A stretch of DNA of 64,000 nucleotides from Bactrocera neohumeralis (lineage: Eukaryota; Arthropoda; Insecta; Diptera; Tephritidae): positions 28,889,135 through 28,953,134 of the forward strand of contig NC_065921.1 of assembly GCF_024586455.1 (NCBI RefSeq), written 5' to 3'. The notes under the pieces are model-generated. The model had not been told where the DNA came from. It worked only from the letters and a program-made list of their open reading frames with translations, and did no database searches. Shown in pieces: positions 1 to 11,859 of the stretch (positions within the stretch are counted from its first letter, which is position 1; every line of letters starts with the position of its first letter). A program made the position numbers and the translations under genes.

Positions 1-620
1 CCTGAGTGCCAATGGGACAGTGCCCAGTTAGGATGCCTATCACTTCGGTGTTAAGAGCCTTGCTAAGTTATAGCAGCCAGAAGGCTTTCGCAACCTCATA
101 AGTACTGGTTGTTGACTAAAGCTTGCTGAGCACGCGCGAGACCTGTGATTCCAGTGACCGAATGCTCGAATGAAGGGAAACCCCTACGATTTCCCATTCT
201 GATGGAATTTAGGTATGGGTTTTTCGGTTTTAAAATTTCTGACGGTTCCGATGTGGCAACTGCTAGTGAAATTATGCACTGCTTGATTAGCTTTGAGCTC
301 ACTATCAATAAGCTCAAGGCCTGTATACCAGCTCTGCTTTCCAAAAAGAAGCTGCACTTCGTTCAAGTCCATCTGCTGCTCCTTTGTTGGCTGCTACTCC
401 TGCTTGAAAGACACAACAATGGTCTGGCTGTCTGAAACAAGAGACTCCCCACCAACCTTCTGCTTGAGCTTCGATTCATTCATGAAAAAACTCACTGCGC
501 CTCCTCTCCAGCTAATCCGCCTCATCGACAGAGAGATATATCTCTCACAGGTATGTGCACAGAAAAGATGCCGCTAGGAGTAGGCTCCGCCGTGTGGTGG
601 TCAAAGTTATCAGCGACGTA
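1..620 (-). mobile_element. LINE fragment, RNase H-region (degenerate)
   Basis: On the minus strand this reads as broken coding sequence of a non-LTR retrotransposon. Positions about 70-1 give LTGHCPIGTQ, the signature following the RNase H domain of such elements, and about 400-480 gives a CFRQPDHCCVFQAGV-like segment typical of the RNase H core. Stops and frame changes are frequent, so it is dead. The element continues beyond the window edge. Related fragments lie at 7.0, 22.1, 43.7 and 50.7 kb. Confidence 0.55.
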
Positions 621-678
621 ATCGAAGTGAGATGATTCCGGAATATCTTTAATGGTGGATCCTTATAAGGTTCATTTA

Positions 679-1821
679 AAGGGTGATCCATTTCGAGGTT
701 CCCTACTTTAAAAAAAAAACTTCAAATTTAATAGGAAATGTTTATTATCATTCGAAAGAACATTCCTTGGTATTTATTTTTTGAAGATTATCTCTTTCAA
801 ATGTTTCCCGCGGCTACGTCTCAGATGGTCCACCCGTTGAGTCCAATTTTCGATGACTCGTTCGAGCATTTCAAGTAGTAACTGGCGAATGACACGCTTG
901 ATGTTTTACTCGAAGGCCTGAATCGAAGCGGGATTGTCCGCACAGACTTTAGACTTTAAATATCCCCACAGGAAAAAGTCTTACGGTCAATCGTCTTGTT
1001 AAAACAAAATGTCGCCGAGATCGCGAGGTTCAATTTCAGACATCAAATAGTCGGTTGTCATGGCGCGATAACGGTCGCCATTGACGGTTATGTTCTTAAC
1101 GGTATCATTTTCGAAGAGATATGGATTGATGATTCCACCGGCCCACAAACCACACCAAACCTTTCTTTTTCTGGATGAAATGGCAGCTTATGAATCTCTT
1201 CAGGTTGTTCTTTGTCTCAAATGCGGCAATTTTGCTTGCTTACATACCCATTGAGCTAGAAATGGGCCTCATCGCTAAACAAACTTTTGCTCAAAAATGT
1301 CGGCTCTTCTTGAAACTTTTCAAGAGTCCATAGAGCGGAGGGGAAAGTAGAGCGGCTTGCACAAGCTGTATTTTGTACGCTTTCAATTTATGTTCTCGTT
1401 CCATATGTCAGTCCGAGTTGCTACGAACGGCGCCGCATCGGCTTTCCAAGGTCTTCGTGTACACTCTCAGCTACGCCTGCTATATTTTCTTCACTGCATA
1501 CTGGACGTGGTCTATTCAGTCGAATATTATGCAATAATGAATGCTGGGTCTCAAGGTGGCTGATGGTGTTGCAAATAGTACGCTCAGTAGGCCGATTATG
1601 TTGACCGTAAGTTGAGCGAAGCGCGCGAAACTCATTCTTTACAGAACGTGAATTTTCGTAATGAAGTTGAACGATTTGTAAACGTTGTTCAGGCGTAAGT
1701 CTCTTTCTTTGATAAAATGCCAAACAATACTGAACAAAATTAACATGACAGCTTGACAAGACACACACGTGATAACTCAAAAAAAAGGTTATTGAAAAAA
1801 GTACCACTACTTGAATTCCCC
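679..1821 (-). mobile_element. mariner-like element, DD41D (rosa-type), degenerate but near full length
   Basis: The minus strand encodes a Tc1/mariner transposase. The N-terminus near 1715 reads RLTPEQRLQIVQLHYENSRS, and the helix-turn-helix region follows to about 1421. C-terminal sequence (MLERVIENW-like) runs to about 790. The left end carries AAGGGTGATCC preceded by TA, and the right end is a decayed version of the same terminus. Intact relatives have the third catalytic Asp 41 residues after the second; that family assignment is from memory. Several frameshifts and stops make this copy inactive. Related copies are at 44.6, 48.1 and 52.6 kb. Confidence 0.7.
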
Positions 1822-4128
1822 GTCAGTATGCCTGAGCGGATGAACGGTATCAAAATTTTCCTTACTTGCCCTAGACCTCATACCAGAACCTACAAACCTT
1901 TGCACCTGAAGGTATTTCGCTGGCTTTGATCCTGGTTAGATACAAGAGTATGAAATGTTCAGTTATACCCGAACCTAGCCCTTCCTTACATGTTTAATTT
2001 ATTGTTGGTATTGTGAAGAAATTGAGTAAAAAGTTGTCGCACAAATTTGACAGCAAAACAAGTCAATAAAGCACCGTCTACCAAATGAAATTGTTGTTGC
2101 AAGGCACATACACGCATACAAGCTCACTACCAGTTAACCAAATCAATTAAAAAATACAAATTGCTACATTAATTGCCATTTATTGATTGAGAGAATTCGC
2201 GACATCATTCCCAAGAGTCGTCATTGCACTCGTCGCGCATTTAAAACAGCAATAAACTATCGATTATCATTTACACAGAACGAACATTTACGACTTGAAA
2301 GCCGAGAGCCGCGAGCCGCATGAAGACATTATTACAACTCATTAATGTTGAAATGTCAGACGGCGGTTGGGCGGTTGGGCGATTGCCATATGCAAATTTG
2401 CGAATATTCACAAATATTCAATACATACTCCATTACATATATAAGTACGTAACTGTGTCTTTATATACTAAAAATATATAAATTTGTATTGCGAGCTGTT
2501 TGCGATTATGTTTGGCGATAAGCGCAGCGTAAAGAAAGCAGCCCGAATGCAACGCTGCGCAACCACTGACAGCTGCGCTGAATGATGAGCCCAAACATTG
2601 CACATGACAAGCGCGATCGACGACGCTGTGGTGCTCCCACGACGCTGCAGTTCATTGATTGCCGATCGGCCGATTGATCTGACTGCAAACACAAACACAC
2701 ACGCACACACAAATGAGACAAGTGGATCCGTAAGAGTCAGCGGCGGGGTGGGAACAGTAGCAGCGCCTGACGGCTGTCACTGCCACTGCGATACGCCGCC
2801 AAAAACGCTCGCGCGCACAATATTGCCCAAAGCGCGATCAACGATCTCCGATCAACGATCGATGCGTGCATGCTTGAATAGTCGCCGCGCTGCCACAACC
2901 GTCCTCCCCCCACCTACGAGACGTGCTGCCGTATGCACCCGCCGCTCGGGTATTCTGTTGAAATCCGAAAAATGCACTCACCCACCTGAATCCCTAATTA
3001 GCCAGTGTCTCCTGTGTTTTTGTCTGCGCCGCTTGTTGCATTGATCGGCAGTCGGCTGGCGACGAGCCGCACAAAATAACTTTGTGAATTAATTAATTAC
3101 AATTTTATTGCTGGCATTATATTGTTTTATTAGTCGAAATGAGTATGGGAACCCAAGCGATTCATAATTTCGGCGCTGTGCTACAGTTCATAAGCCGAAT
3201 TCCTTACAGCCGGCGACGCGCCTGCCTCCAACGAGCGTATGTGTGTGCGTGCATGCCTTTGTTGTCGAAAATCTTGCCGCTTCTCCACTTGCACGCTGAT
3301 CACAATGCTCCGCCGAGCTCAGCTTGCTTGTAAGCGACACTCATTCCCATGGCTTATAGACACGTACATACGTTCGTATGTCCCCTCGTGGTAGGAACGC
3401 ATGCGCACGCCTGCCGTTATGCATTTTTCATATACAATAATATTATATATTAGCTGTTTTCATACTTATAATGGCTTGCATGCCCCAATGAGCGACTTAA
3501 TGTCTCAATTCAGCGTCTTCAAGTCGTTCTCATTGATTTCCTACGTTGATTGCTGCCTACCCGTTTGCGGTCTAACGTTCGTGCAGCGTACTCGTCGTAG
3601 GCTTGCTCGTATTTGTTGTCATCTATGTGATTTGCTTTATGACAAATAGTATTCTTTTAGAACTGCCGAAACGTTCAATTATTGCTTTATAATAATTCCA
3701 CGTGATCACCGTCATCAGCGCTGTGTCGATCGACGTTCCTTTCGTCGGCTTCTAACAACGGCCGACCGTTCGGCTGCCATTTACAACAACGTGTGGCCGT
3801 TGTGGTCAGCGAGCTGCAACGCAATGTCGTAACTGACGAGGGCGGTTCGAAAAGTTCTAGAATTGTCCACAATGAATTTATCAGACGACACCATTATTGT
3901 ACCTCCTCAAGGCAGTTAGGTTTACGTAAGGGAAAATTAAGCTGATTTATAGCCTACCAAAGAATACAATCTAAGTATCATTCTTAAAATGTACTTAGTG
4001 AAACGTTTTGTTGGAAGGACTAAGAGGAATAGAAATTGACATCTTTGGAAGAAACTGAGAACGTCCTCTGATCTTAAACAAAACTCACCGATCTAAACAG
4101 TGTTTTTCTTCCTCTTTATTATGCGGTT
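1822..4128. other. Non-coding, single-copy-looking region 3' of unpg
   Basis: No gene or recognisable transposon is visible. The stretch contains (CA)n runs near 2690-2710, a GC-richer patch at 2500-2960 with short overlapping open frames on both strands, and A+T-rich homeodomain-type sites (for example around 2140-2170 and 3085-3100). The open frames lack domains, splice context or a convincing start. The stretch 3690-3870 has an unplaced minus-strand open frame of 61 codons that I do not recognise. Confidence 0.4.
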
Positions 4129-4129
4129 A

Positions 4130-4400
4130 TAGCCGAGTTTACAACAACGTACCAGTCGTTCTTCCTTTAATGGTTGGTTGACCCCAATTGGAGATTCCAA
4201 ATGTAGCCACGTCCTACTCCACCTGGTCTTTCCATCGGACTGGACGGAGACGGACGGAATTCAAACAGAGTTAGATCGACGAAATAACAGCCATTGGTCG
4301 GATAAAATCCGGTCAATTCAGGTAAGGTTGAACCCGCTATCTTGGGAATTGTGTCAGTGTCCTCAGAACAATATGCCTCATGAATTTTCACCCTCATTAT
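4130..4400 (-). mobile_element. RTE-like LINE, 3' end fragment
   Basis: Matches the other RTE-like copies in the window (6.5, 16.3, 34.0, 46.3 kb) by the shared block GCACCAATTGGAGATTCCAA or a close variant, plus GGTTATAGCCGAGTTTACAA at the 3' end as read on the minus strand. Only the last few hundred bases are present, and no complete domain is encoded. Confidence 0.6.
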
Positions 4401-4483
4401 AGCAGTGTGTTTGGATACTTTGTATTATTGTCCAAGTATCTACGAGTTTCTTGATAGAAGATGAACCGTGTGAATTCACTAAC

Positions 4484-4885
4484 AACAATAACATATTCAT
4501 ATCAACAAAATCTACGGAAGAAACCAAAGGGTTAAGTTTTTTTTGAGAGGTTTAAAATTGGTAATCTTCAGGATCACTAAAAACAATGGCATATTTATGT
4601 AGATCAATAAAATCTACGGGAGAAACGAAGCGAAGGAGTTGGGTTTTTTAATAGATTCGAAACTGGAATTTTTAAGGAAACTGAAAACAATGGCTTATTC
4701 AGATCAATTAAATCTCTGAGAGAAACCAAAGGAAAGAGTTGAGTTTTTTTAAGCGGTTCAAGGCTGGGAACTTTCATGATCACTAAAAACAATGGCATAT
4801 TTAGATCAATAAAGTCTCTGTTAGAAAGATTTGAGGTTTTGAGAGGTTTAAGACTGAGTGTCTTCAAGATATTCAGGAGATCTTC
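4484..4885. repeat. Tandem repeat, about 4 copies of ~98-104 bp
   Basis: The marker CAATGGC or CAATAAC recurs at 4486, 4584, 4688 and 4790 (spacings 98, 104 and 102). Each unit also contains a variant of GATCAATAAAATCTACGGGA. The unit is not a multiple of three, yet a minus-strand open frame of 95 codons crosses three units, giving a repeated LxPLK...DLIDLNxPLF pattern. I regard that frame as a by-product of the repeat. Confidence 0.8.
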
Positions 4886-4889
4886 CGTC

Positions 4890-6460
4890 ATCTATTCCTA
4901 TTTTAAAGCTGTTGAAATGATCTTTTGAAGCTAAGTCTTGATTCTGTTATGAGGACCATTTTACAAATCCTGTAGTGCTAGTCAATTCATTAGTAATTAG
5001 GAACTAGCTAATAATTAAACTCACTTTTTCATTAGAGAACTGTCTTCACTTATATCCATGACTTAGAACTACGATATAGATAGATGAAAGGTTCTTCAGC
5101 GGAAAGGATCTCTATAAAATCTAACTCACAAAGCCTATCGACCAACAGGTAATCACAATTTAAGGAGCCTTAAGATACTTTTCTTTATAAGACTTTTCGC
5201 GAATGTAAGTGAGGCAACATATTCAGTGATACTGAGCCAATATATCCTATTGAGAGCTAAAAAGAGCTCTGGAGCTACTGGCAGTGCAACCCTGTTTTTA
5301 TCTCCCTCTTTCTTGGTACAATGTTCTATCAAGCCAAGAGGACCTTTATAGTTCTCGTCACCATTTCTGAAAAAAGGTAGCAGCTGTAACACAGACTTAT
5401 CGAACTGCCCTCGTATTATTGCTCCTGTATATTTTATTGCATTTTAATATGTGTACATATACATATATACATATGTATGTATGCAAGCGAATTATATATT
5501 TTCTATTTTCACGTAAATTTTCTTACTCAGAATCGGCACCATCGCCGAAGCATGGCCGGTGAATATTTGATTTGATTTTACCCTCTGCACGAGTAAATTG
5601 AAGTGCCAATAGTCGGTTCTTCAACTCTCGTCTGCCATTTTGACGCGGAAGCCATTTGTCAAAATACGTCACATTAGTTTATGAAAGCCAATTAAATGTA
5701 ATGGTTATAATTTTTATTAATTATTTGGAAAACAATGCTCACCTAGCTGCGAGTCATGTGTTTGCAGGAATTAAAAGCGGGTGTCCGGATGTCTGGCGAA
5801 CCGTTCCATTGTTGAATGTGAAATGTATGGACACGACGCAAGATCGTGTATAAGTATACATAAGAGGTTTTGTATGCATGTTTGCGGTGCATTGGAAGAA
5901 AAGTGAAATGATTTTCCTTGACGACGCCGACAAACAAAGTTTTCCCTACGAAATGCAAATAGGTCGGTATAACTTTTGAAGCTAGGTGGAATCGGTGATA
6001 TACTTGAGAAATTTGTCGTTGTCATTATTTTTATTATTTACGTTTTAATGATGACAAGTGCATCCGATGCTCAGCCAGCAGGTGTTTCCTCAATTATGAT
6101 GCGGTGGCTTGTAATGAAGTCATTACACAGAGAATTAATGTTGAGGACGGATATCCATAAAATAACTACCGTGGTTGTTGAACAAAAAACCAAAGAGTTG
6201 TTGGACTGATAATCTTTTGGATCCAAGCTGTCGTTCTTCGTTTTTTCTTAAATATAAATATTACCATTGACACGAACAGCAAGCTTATTGTTCGTTCTAA
6301 TAATATATTCCATTCAAAGATCTAATAAGTAACACAAAATTCTTCCATTGCAGCGATTATAGTTATTTCATATCATCGGTGCGTTAGCAGCTGAGATTGT
6401 GGCACCGGATCTTCGAGTTCGGATATTTATAGGGACTGGTTTGCCATAGAAAATGTATTA
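4890..6460. other. Non-coding region without recognised features
   Basis: A+T-rich DNA with short ATGTATG/TACATA microsatellite-like stretches near 5450-5480. Short open frames (under 85 codons) on both strands show no domain, signal peptide or splice structure that I can recognise. Confidence 0.35.
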
Positions 6461-6464
6461 GTTC

Positions 6465-6840
6465 ATATAGCTGAGTTTATAACAACGCACCAGTCATTCT
6501 TCCTTTTCGCTGTTTGGCACCAATTGGAGATTCCAAGTGTAGCCAGGTCCTTCTCCACCTGGTTTTTTCAACGGAGTGGAGGTCTTTCTCTTCTTCTGCT
6601 TCCCACGGGGAATACTGAGTCCAATACTCTCAGAGCTGTTGTGTTTTTACACATTCGGACGGCATGATCTCGCCAGCGTAGCCGCTGTCTCTTAAATTCG
6701 CTTAACTACAAGTATGACAATGTCGTCGTATATCTCGTACAGCTCATCGTTCCATCGACTGCTGTATTCATATTCTCAAAGGACCATAAATCTTCCGCAG
6801 AAAAGCGGTCGCTCTTTAGAACGCTGCCATTCAAAAACTA
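6465..6840 (-). mobile_element. RTE-like LINE, 3' end fragment
   Basis: Minus-strand remnant of the same RTE-like family as at 20.5 and 46.3 kb. It preserves the 3' block with GCACCAATTGGAGATTCCAA and part of the C-terminal coding region (the KIYG-type segment preceding it is degenerate). 5'-truncated and frame-broken. Confidence 0.65.
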
Positions 6841-6989
6841 TTCATTATACTACCTTGCCAATTTCACAGGATATTTTTAGAAATATTTAGAAATATAACA
6901 TAACCGTCCTTAGGTTAGGTTATGTTAAGAGGACGATCCTAACAAAAATCTAACTTAGACAGCTTAGAACACCGGTAATGAGACGGCTT

Positions 6990-7480
6990 ACGTCAGTTGC
7001 GTCTTTGACTTCTGGTTCGCCGAAGGTAAGACTGCCGAGTTTTTTTAGCCTCAGTCGTGTAAAGGCTGGACAATGGAAGAGAAGTGCCTAGATCTTGGCA
7101 CTTTACGCTCCTCCAGACAACTTTGACAACTAGCGTCCGACAAGATTTTTAGCCATACCGCATGAATACGTATTGGACAGTGTCCAGAACTAGTAGATAT
7201 CCTGCGTTCTGCTAGACCAAAAGTTTCTCGTAGTTGCACAGAAGCCAGCGACCGCTAAGCGCACTCGAGGTTCGTTGGTCTTCCGTTGGTCAGTGATTGA
7301 GATCCAACTCGGTCCCATTCCGATATGAGCAGGGCTTTGCAGTTGCCAGCGATTCCGCTGTGACCAGGCACCCAAACGTGACTGTAGATGAAGTAGCTTG
7401 ATGCTGCTTCTAGTGAGGATAGACACTCATTGACTATCTTTGAGCTCAAGAGCCCAACCTATCTTTACTTCGACGATTCT
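6990..7480 (-). mobile_element. LINE fragment with RNase H tail
   Basis: The minus strand reads SHVWVPGHSGIAGNCKA, the conserved C-terminal part of LINE RNase H domains, at about 7390-7340. It is followed near 7160-7100 by SSGHCPIRIHAVWLKILSDA and a cysteine-bearing segment (CQSCLEE). Stops interrupt the frame. It serves as the empty-site reference for the SINE insertion at 43.97 kb because it retains CCAAACG...GAAGTAGCTTGATG uninterrupted (about 7367-7402). Confidence 0.75.
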
Positions 7481-7959
7481 TTTAAGATAGGATTATCGTA
7501 GGAATCTATTTACAATACGAAGTAAATATATTTAATTATAAGGGTCCATTCTCCTCGGAAGAATCCCTCCTATAACTTTTTCAAATAACTAACGAAATGG
7601 CTAACTCCAACTGCTCATCCGACCGATAACTAGGTTACAGAAAAAAATTACCCTTGACATGTTGTGTTACTTTAAAGTTCCAGTTTTTCGCTATTTCTGG
7701 ATGAAATCCACCTTCTTCGACCACGTCAATCAGATTTTCGGTAAAGCCAAACATAAAACGGAGCGGATGCTGGTGTTGATCGCGGAATTCCAGACCGACG
7801 TTAGTTTTTCAGAAACTTGTATATTTCGCTTCCTTTGAGATATTTTACAAGGAATCTGTCGAAATTTTTAGTTTTACAAAATCTATTTAAAGTTCCTCCA
7901 AATAAAATTGATATCAGTCTTTTTCTTTAACTTTCGAAGATGGCGTAGTCGATCATAGA
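7481..7959. other. Unassigned inter-repeat DNA
   Basis: No open frame or recognisable repeat is visible. It lies between two LINE fragments of opposite orientation and may be decayed LINE or mariner sequence that I could not place. Confidence 0.25.
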
Positions 7960-8510
7960 GCTACTCGAGTGTAGCTCTAGCTGTATAGATATTCAATCAC
8001 TTGGATCCTCACTTATTTGTGTGCTTATGTAGACTTGGAAATTGGAAAGCTGATCAGCTGGTAAGGAAAGGCTAGTACCTATGAAAATTTGTATTGACTA
8101 GCTAGTAATCCTCTTGTGTTCTACTACTAGATAGCTGAACTTCGAAGCTTGGTCAACGCTGGCCCACCATCGGTACTAGCGCTGTCACAAATGCCTTTTA
8201 GCATAAGATTGATCGCAGAAGATCTAGTGATCTCTTTGCCCTCAGTTCTTGCCTCTCCTAGTTGTGGGAGTTTCAATATGCCATCGCCTTATTGGAGTCC
8301 ATGCAGTAAGGTTGGGAATCTTACCAGCCGCTGTTTGGAAAAAGATGAGGTGGAAACAACTCAACCCTTCCTTCTTGACTGTCTCTCGTTTGCGAAGTCA
8401 AGACTTAAACACTTGGGAGCGTATACCTTCAGACATCCCACCGAACTGGCGGAAGTTGAAATTAAGCACCTATGAAAATTTGTATTGCTTCTAAGTGTTT
8501 TCTATAAGTC
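7960..8510 (+). mobile_element. LINE 3' coding fragment (post-RNase H)
   Basis: The plus strand reads HRLIGVHAVRLGILPA (about 8288-8335), then KDEVETTQPFLLDCLSFAKS (8344-8403), then RLKHLGAYTFRHPTELAEVE. This is the region following RNase H in the LINE family also seen at 7.0 kb, here in opposite orientation. A frameshift near 8340 splits the frame into two overlapping parts. Degenerate. Confidence 0.7.
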
Positions 8511-8519
8511 TATAAGTTT

Positions 8520-10405
8520 GAACACAGAAGTTCTTATTTTCTATGGCTTCACAAAGGACTACATATACCAGTCTACGTGCGATCATCGATCAGAAGAACG
8601 AGGAGACCAGGGACAATTTTGATTCTTCCGAGAATAGAGTTCTCAGGGGGGAACCGGTGTTCTGCAGCAATGTTTAGTAAGTAGATTTGTTTCTCAAAGA
8701 AGTGACTACAATCTTCCTCGAGCCCTGATTTTCTCTCTGCGGCCCTGCTCTTACCTAAACCCCTTTACGCATTCAATCATTCGCATATGGAAGTATTCTG
8801 TTATTTGCAACATAAGCACAAATCTTGCAACATTTGCCTGCCGCACACCCTTCTGCGTCAAGTTGCTCGCACGAGTAATCGATGTTTCGTCTTTTTGAAA
8901 ACAGTAAAGTAGAGAATATAGTGAACGGAACAGCAGCAAAAAGGAAGGCGTTACCACGCCTCAATGACAAATTATGACAGCACGCATTTGTTGTGATTTA
9001 TTACGTTGCCGATGCCACCGTTGCGATGCGTCGATGCTGCGGTCGCTGTCAACACTGACGACCGATTTGACTTGACTTTGTTGCCATTGCCACTGCTGCG
9101 GGTACTAATGCTGTTGTTGCTAAATTGCTTGTTGTTGTTGTTGTTGCTGTTAATTTTGTTGTTATTGTCGCTGGCAGCGATTGCTTTGGGTGGTGCGGCA
9201 CGATAGGAAAAGCTGCAAAGTGAATGAAAAAAAAATTAAAATAAAATTGAAATCAAAATAAAATCTTTAAAAACGCGCAACTGACACAGGAAAGAGAGAG
9301 GAGCGATGAGAGGCGTTGCTTTGCTGCAACATTTTGGGCATATGGCCAGTGACGCGCACAGCAGCACACACACATATGGCACCTCCGGTGTGTGCTAGTT
9401 CATTCGGAAACTGTTTTTTAACGAGCCAAAATGGGCGAGTGAGTGCCTCCGAAGCGCGGTTGAGTGCCGACGCCGTCGACTGGAGCGTGTTAATCGTCGC
9501 TGTGACGCTTTTTAACCGCTTCCATATTCACATATGTATTTGATCAGCCTTCCGCCTTCCCTTCGAAACTTTCTTGTGTGTTGTTGTTGTTGGCGTAGTG
9601 TTAATGTGTCGCACAAAATTAAAAGTGCAACATAATGTGGCATTAACGAGCACTCCTCACGCCGTAGGTAGTAGTGCTGCCACATCGCCTCGTACGTTGC
9701 CATAATTAATGGCAAAATAATGTAAAACGATAAACTTACGAGTACACACGACGGTGGCGGTTAACGAGGGCAATAAGTTGAACAATTGAAAATGTGCCAT
9801 ATTTGCATTTTAAAGAATAAACGCATTTTAATTTCCCACAAGAACAAATAATTCTTCAAATAATTCACTTTTACATTGATCCACGCACACACACACGCAC
9901 ACATATATGTAGAGTTATACCTACCACCAGCAGCAAGGTGATACATTAGCAGGAATCACAGACAAATGCTAATAGTTTAAGGGGAGTAGCAAATCTGCAA
10001 TAAAGCTGTTCATAAATCTACTGCACAGTGGCATCATTTGGTCAATTATCACGACAAATATTCATAGTAATTTTATTGAAATTTCCTAACGAATAAATAC
10101 TTTCATTGTTCTTGAATAAAATTCGGTTTAGTGGATGAGGTGTTTGCCAAAAAACCACCTAACTTCATAAGGTCCAATCTCCTATAAAAAATGATATGAA
10201 TAATAAATATGCGGGAAATGTTCTACGGTTTATTCTGAACAACTTTGCCTAGGAGACTGTAAGTTAAATCCGGTGTCGAGATAGCAATTGTTATGGCGAA
10301 GTATTTTAGGATCATTAACATTTTTTGTCAGTTTTTGAGATAGCCGAAAGAAAATTTAATCGCAGGTGTAGGAGAAACTTGGCTAAATTGTCTTGTCCTC
10401 TGTGA
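8520..10405. other. Non-coding, single-copy-looking region with short microsatellites
   Basis: Contains (TTG/TGC)n-rich DNA at 9090-9180, whose leucine-run open frame is a microsatellite artefact, and (CA)n stretches near 9370 and 9890-9905. No gene or transposon is recognised. Base composition and lack of transposon debris suggest ordinary intergenic DNA, possibly with regulatory content for unpg; that is inference. Confidence 0.35.
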
Positions 10406-10408
10406 GTA

Positions 10409-11660
10409 ACAAATAGTAAGACTTTGTTAATAATTTTAAAATTATTAACTTATCCTTAAACATCTATGTATGTCGTCCCCCTCAAAGTAATCCCCATTGG
10501 CCAAAATACACTTGTCTTCTTCTTCTTTATTGCCGTAGACATCGCTTATGCGTCAGTCGTTCATCCTTTTCGTTGTTTGGCGCCAATTGGAGATTCCAAG
10601 TGTAGCACGCCTCTGCACCATACATACATAGCAGGACAGGGATGATGATTGACTTGTAGAGTTTGATCTTTGTTCCTGGAGAGAGGATTTTACTCCTCAA
10701 TTGCCTACAATTGCCTTCGAAACAGTTGTAAAAGTCAATTTCCGGAATAGCCTTCAAATCGCGTAGCGATTCATGTTTAATGTCTTCAATAGGCTCAAAA
10801 CGGTTTCCCGGAGTGATCATTTGAGTTTGCTGAATAACCAGTAGTTACACGGAGCTAAATCAGGTGAATACGGTGATTGCGGCACGATATTGTTTGAAAA
10901 TTTGGCGAAAAACTCACGAAGAATCAATGCAGTATGCGACGATACATTATCGTGGTGAAAAACCCGAATAGCAACCCGATGAATTTACGAATAGCTTCGC
11001 GCTAAGGACGCATAACACGCAAGCAGTATTTCTTGTAGACAGTTTGGCCGGTCGGATGTAATTCGGAGTGCACCACACCTCGGTAATCGAGAAAACTGTT
11101 AACATAACCTTGATTTTTTACCTGCTTTCAGGTGTTTTTTTCGGCTTCGGCTTATCTTTGCACGATATTCGCCCGATTGATTTCTGTTTCCAGGTCGTAA
11201 GCATAGATCCAAGACTCACCGCAATTAATAATACGTTTCATGACATTCCGGTAGTTGAAAAGCGTTGTTTCACAGCCGTTAACGCAACTCTGTTTTTCGA
11301 AAAAATTTAGAGATATCGGAACCAATAGTGCTGTCAACTTTTTTAAGCTCAAAGAATCTTTCAAAATGGGCTTCACTCATTCTTCCGATATTCTCAAGCA
11401 CCAATTCCTTTATTTTATTGACATGTTGATCCTCAGTCAATGTTGATGGCCGTCGTGGACTTGGTTCGTCGTCAATGTGTTCTCGACCCTATTTGAATAA
11501 TTTGTACTAATCAAAAGTACTTTCTCGCGACAAACAATTATAACCGCAGGCCTTTTCCAACATTTTGAATGTTTCGGCATCCGAAATTTGATTCCGTTCA
11601 TAAAATTTATTGGAACTTCTTTGTTAAATTATGTCACTCATCGTAAAAATATGAGGCCCT
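10409..11660 (-). mobile_element. mariner element (degenerate), interrupted by an RTE-like LINE
   Basis: The left end has AATAGTAAGACTTTGTT, matching the terminus of the copy at 37.6 kb. The minus strand carries broken transposase: AIPEIDFYNCFE near 10770-10735, and further upstream segments equivalent to VFFDYRGVVHSEL and the GESWIYAYDLE region (about 11220-11180), where the first catalytic Asp of the usual GDETWIY motif is lost. Numerous frameshifts. The right terminus is not clear. Interrupted at about 10511-10710 by a LINE fragment. Confidence 0.7.
10511..10710 (-). mobile_element. RTE-like LINE 3' fragment nested in a mariner
   Basis: Starts with TCTTCTTCTTCTT on the plus strand, which is the (AAG)n-type 3' tail on the minus strand. 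It continues through the family block GCGCCAATTGGAGATTCCAA and ends near CTCAATTGCCTAC. Flanking DNA on both sides is mariner sequence: CAAAGTAATCCCC on the left and TTCGAAACAGTTGTAAAAGT on the right. The insertion is therefore younger than the mariner. Confidence 0.65.
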
Positions 11661-11859
11661 ATAAAACTCAAAAGGCTGATTACACTGCTCTACAGTGGTT
11701 TTGTTGCCCTGCATATAATATCAATTTTGGATTTATTTGTGCTCATAATTCCTGAAACTATGAATGATTTTCATATAAATTGTAACAAGAAAGCACCCTC
11801 AAATTGAAATTAAATTCCCCGGATAAATGATATTTCAAAAAAAGGTATTTTATATATAT

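Noticed and set aside
2598..3044. 148-codon plus-strand open frame in GC-richer DNA
   Set aside because: No recognisable domain, heavy Arg/Thr/Ser from composition, overlapping open frames on the other strand, no promoter or splice signals.
9006..9206. Leucine-run open frame that looks like a signal or membrane segment
   Set aside because: Produced by a (TTG/CTG)n microsatellite.
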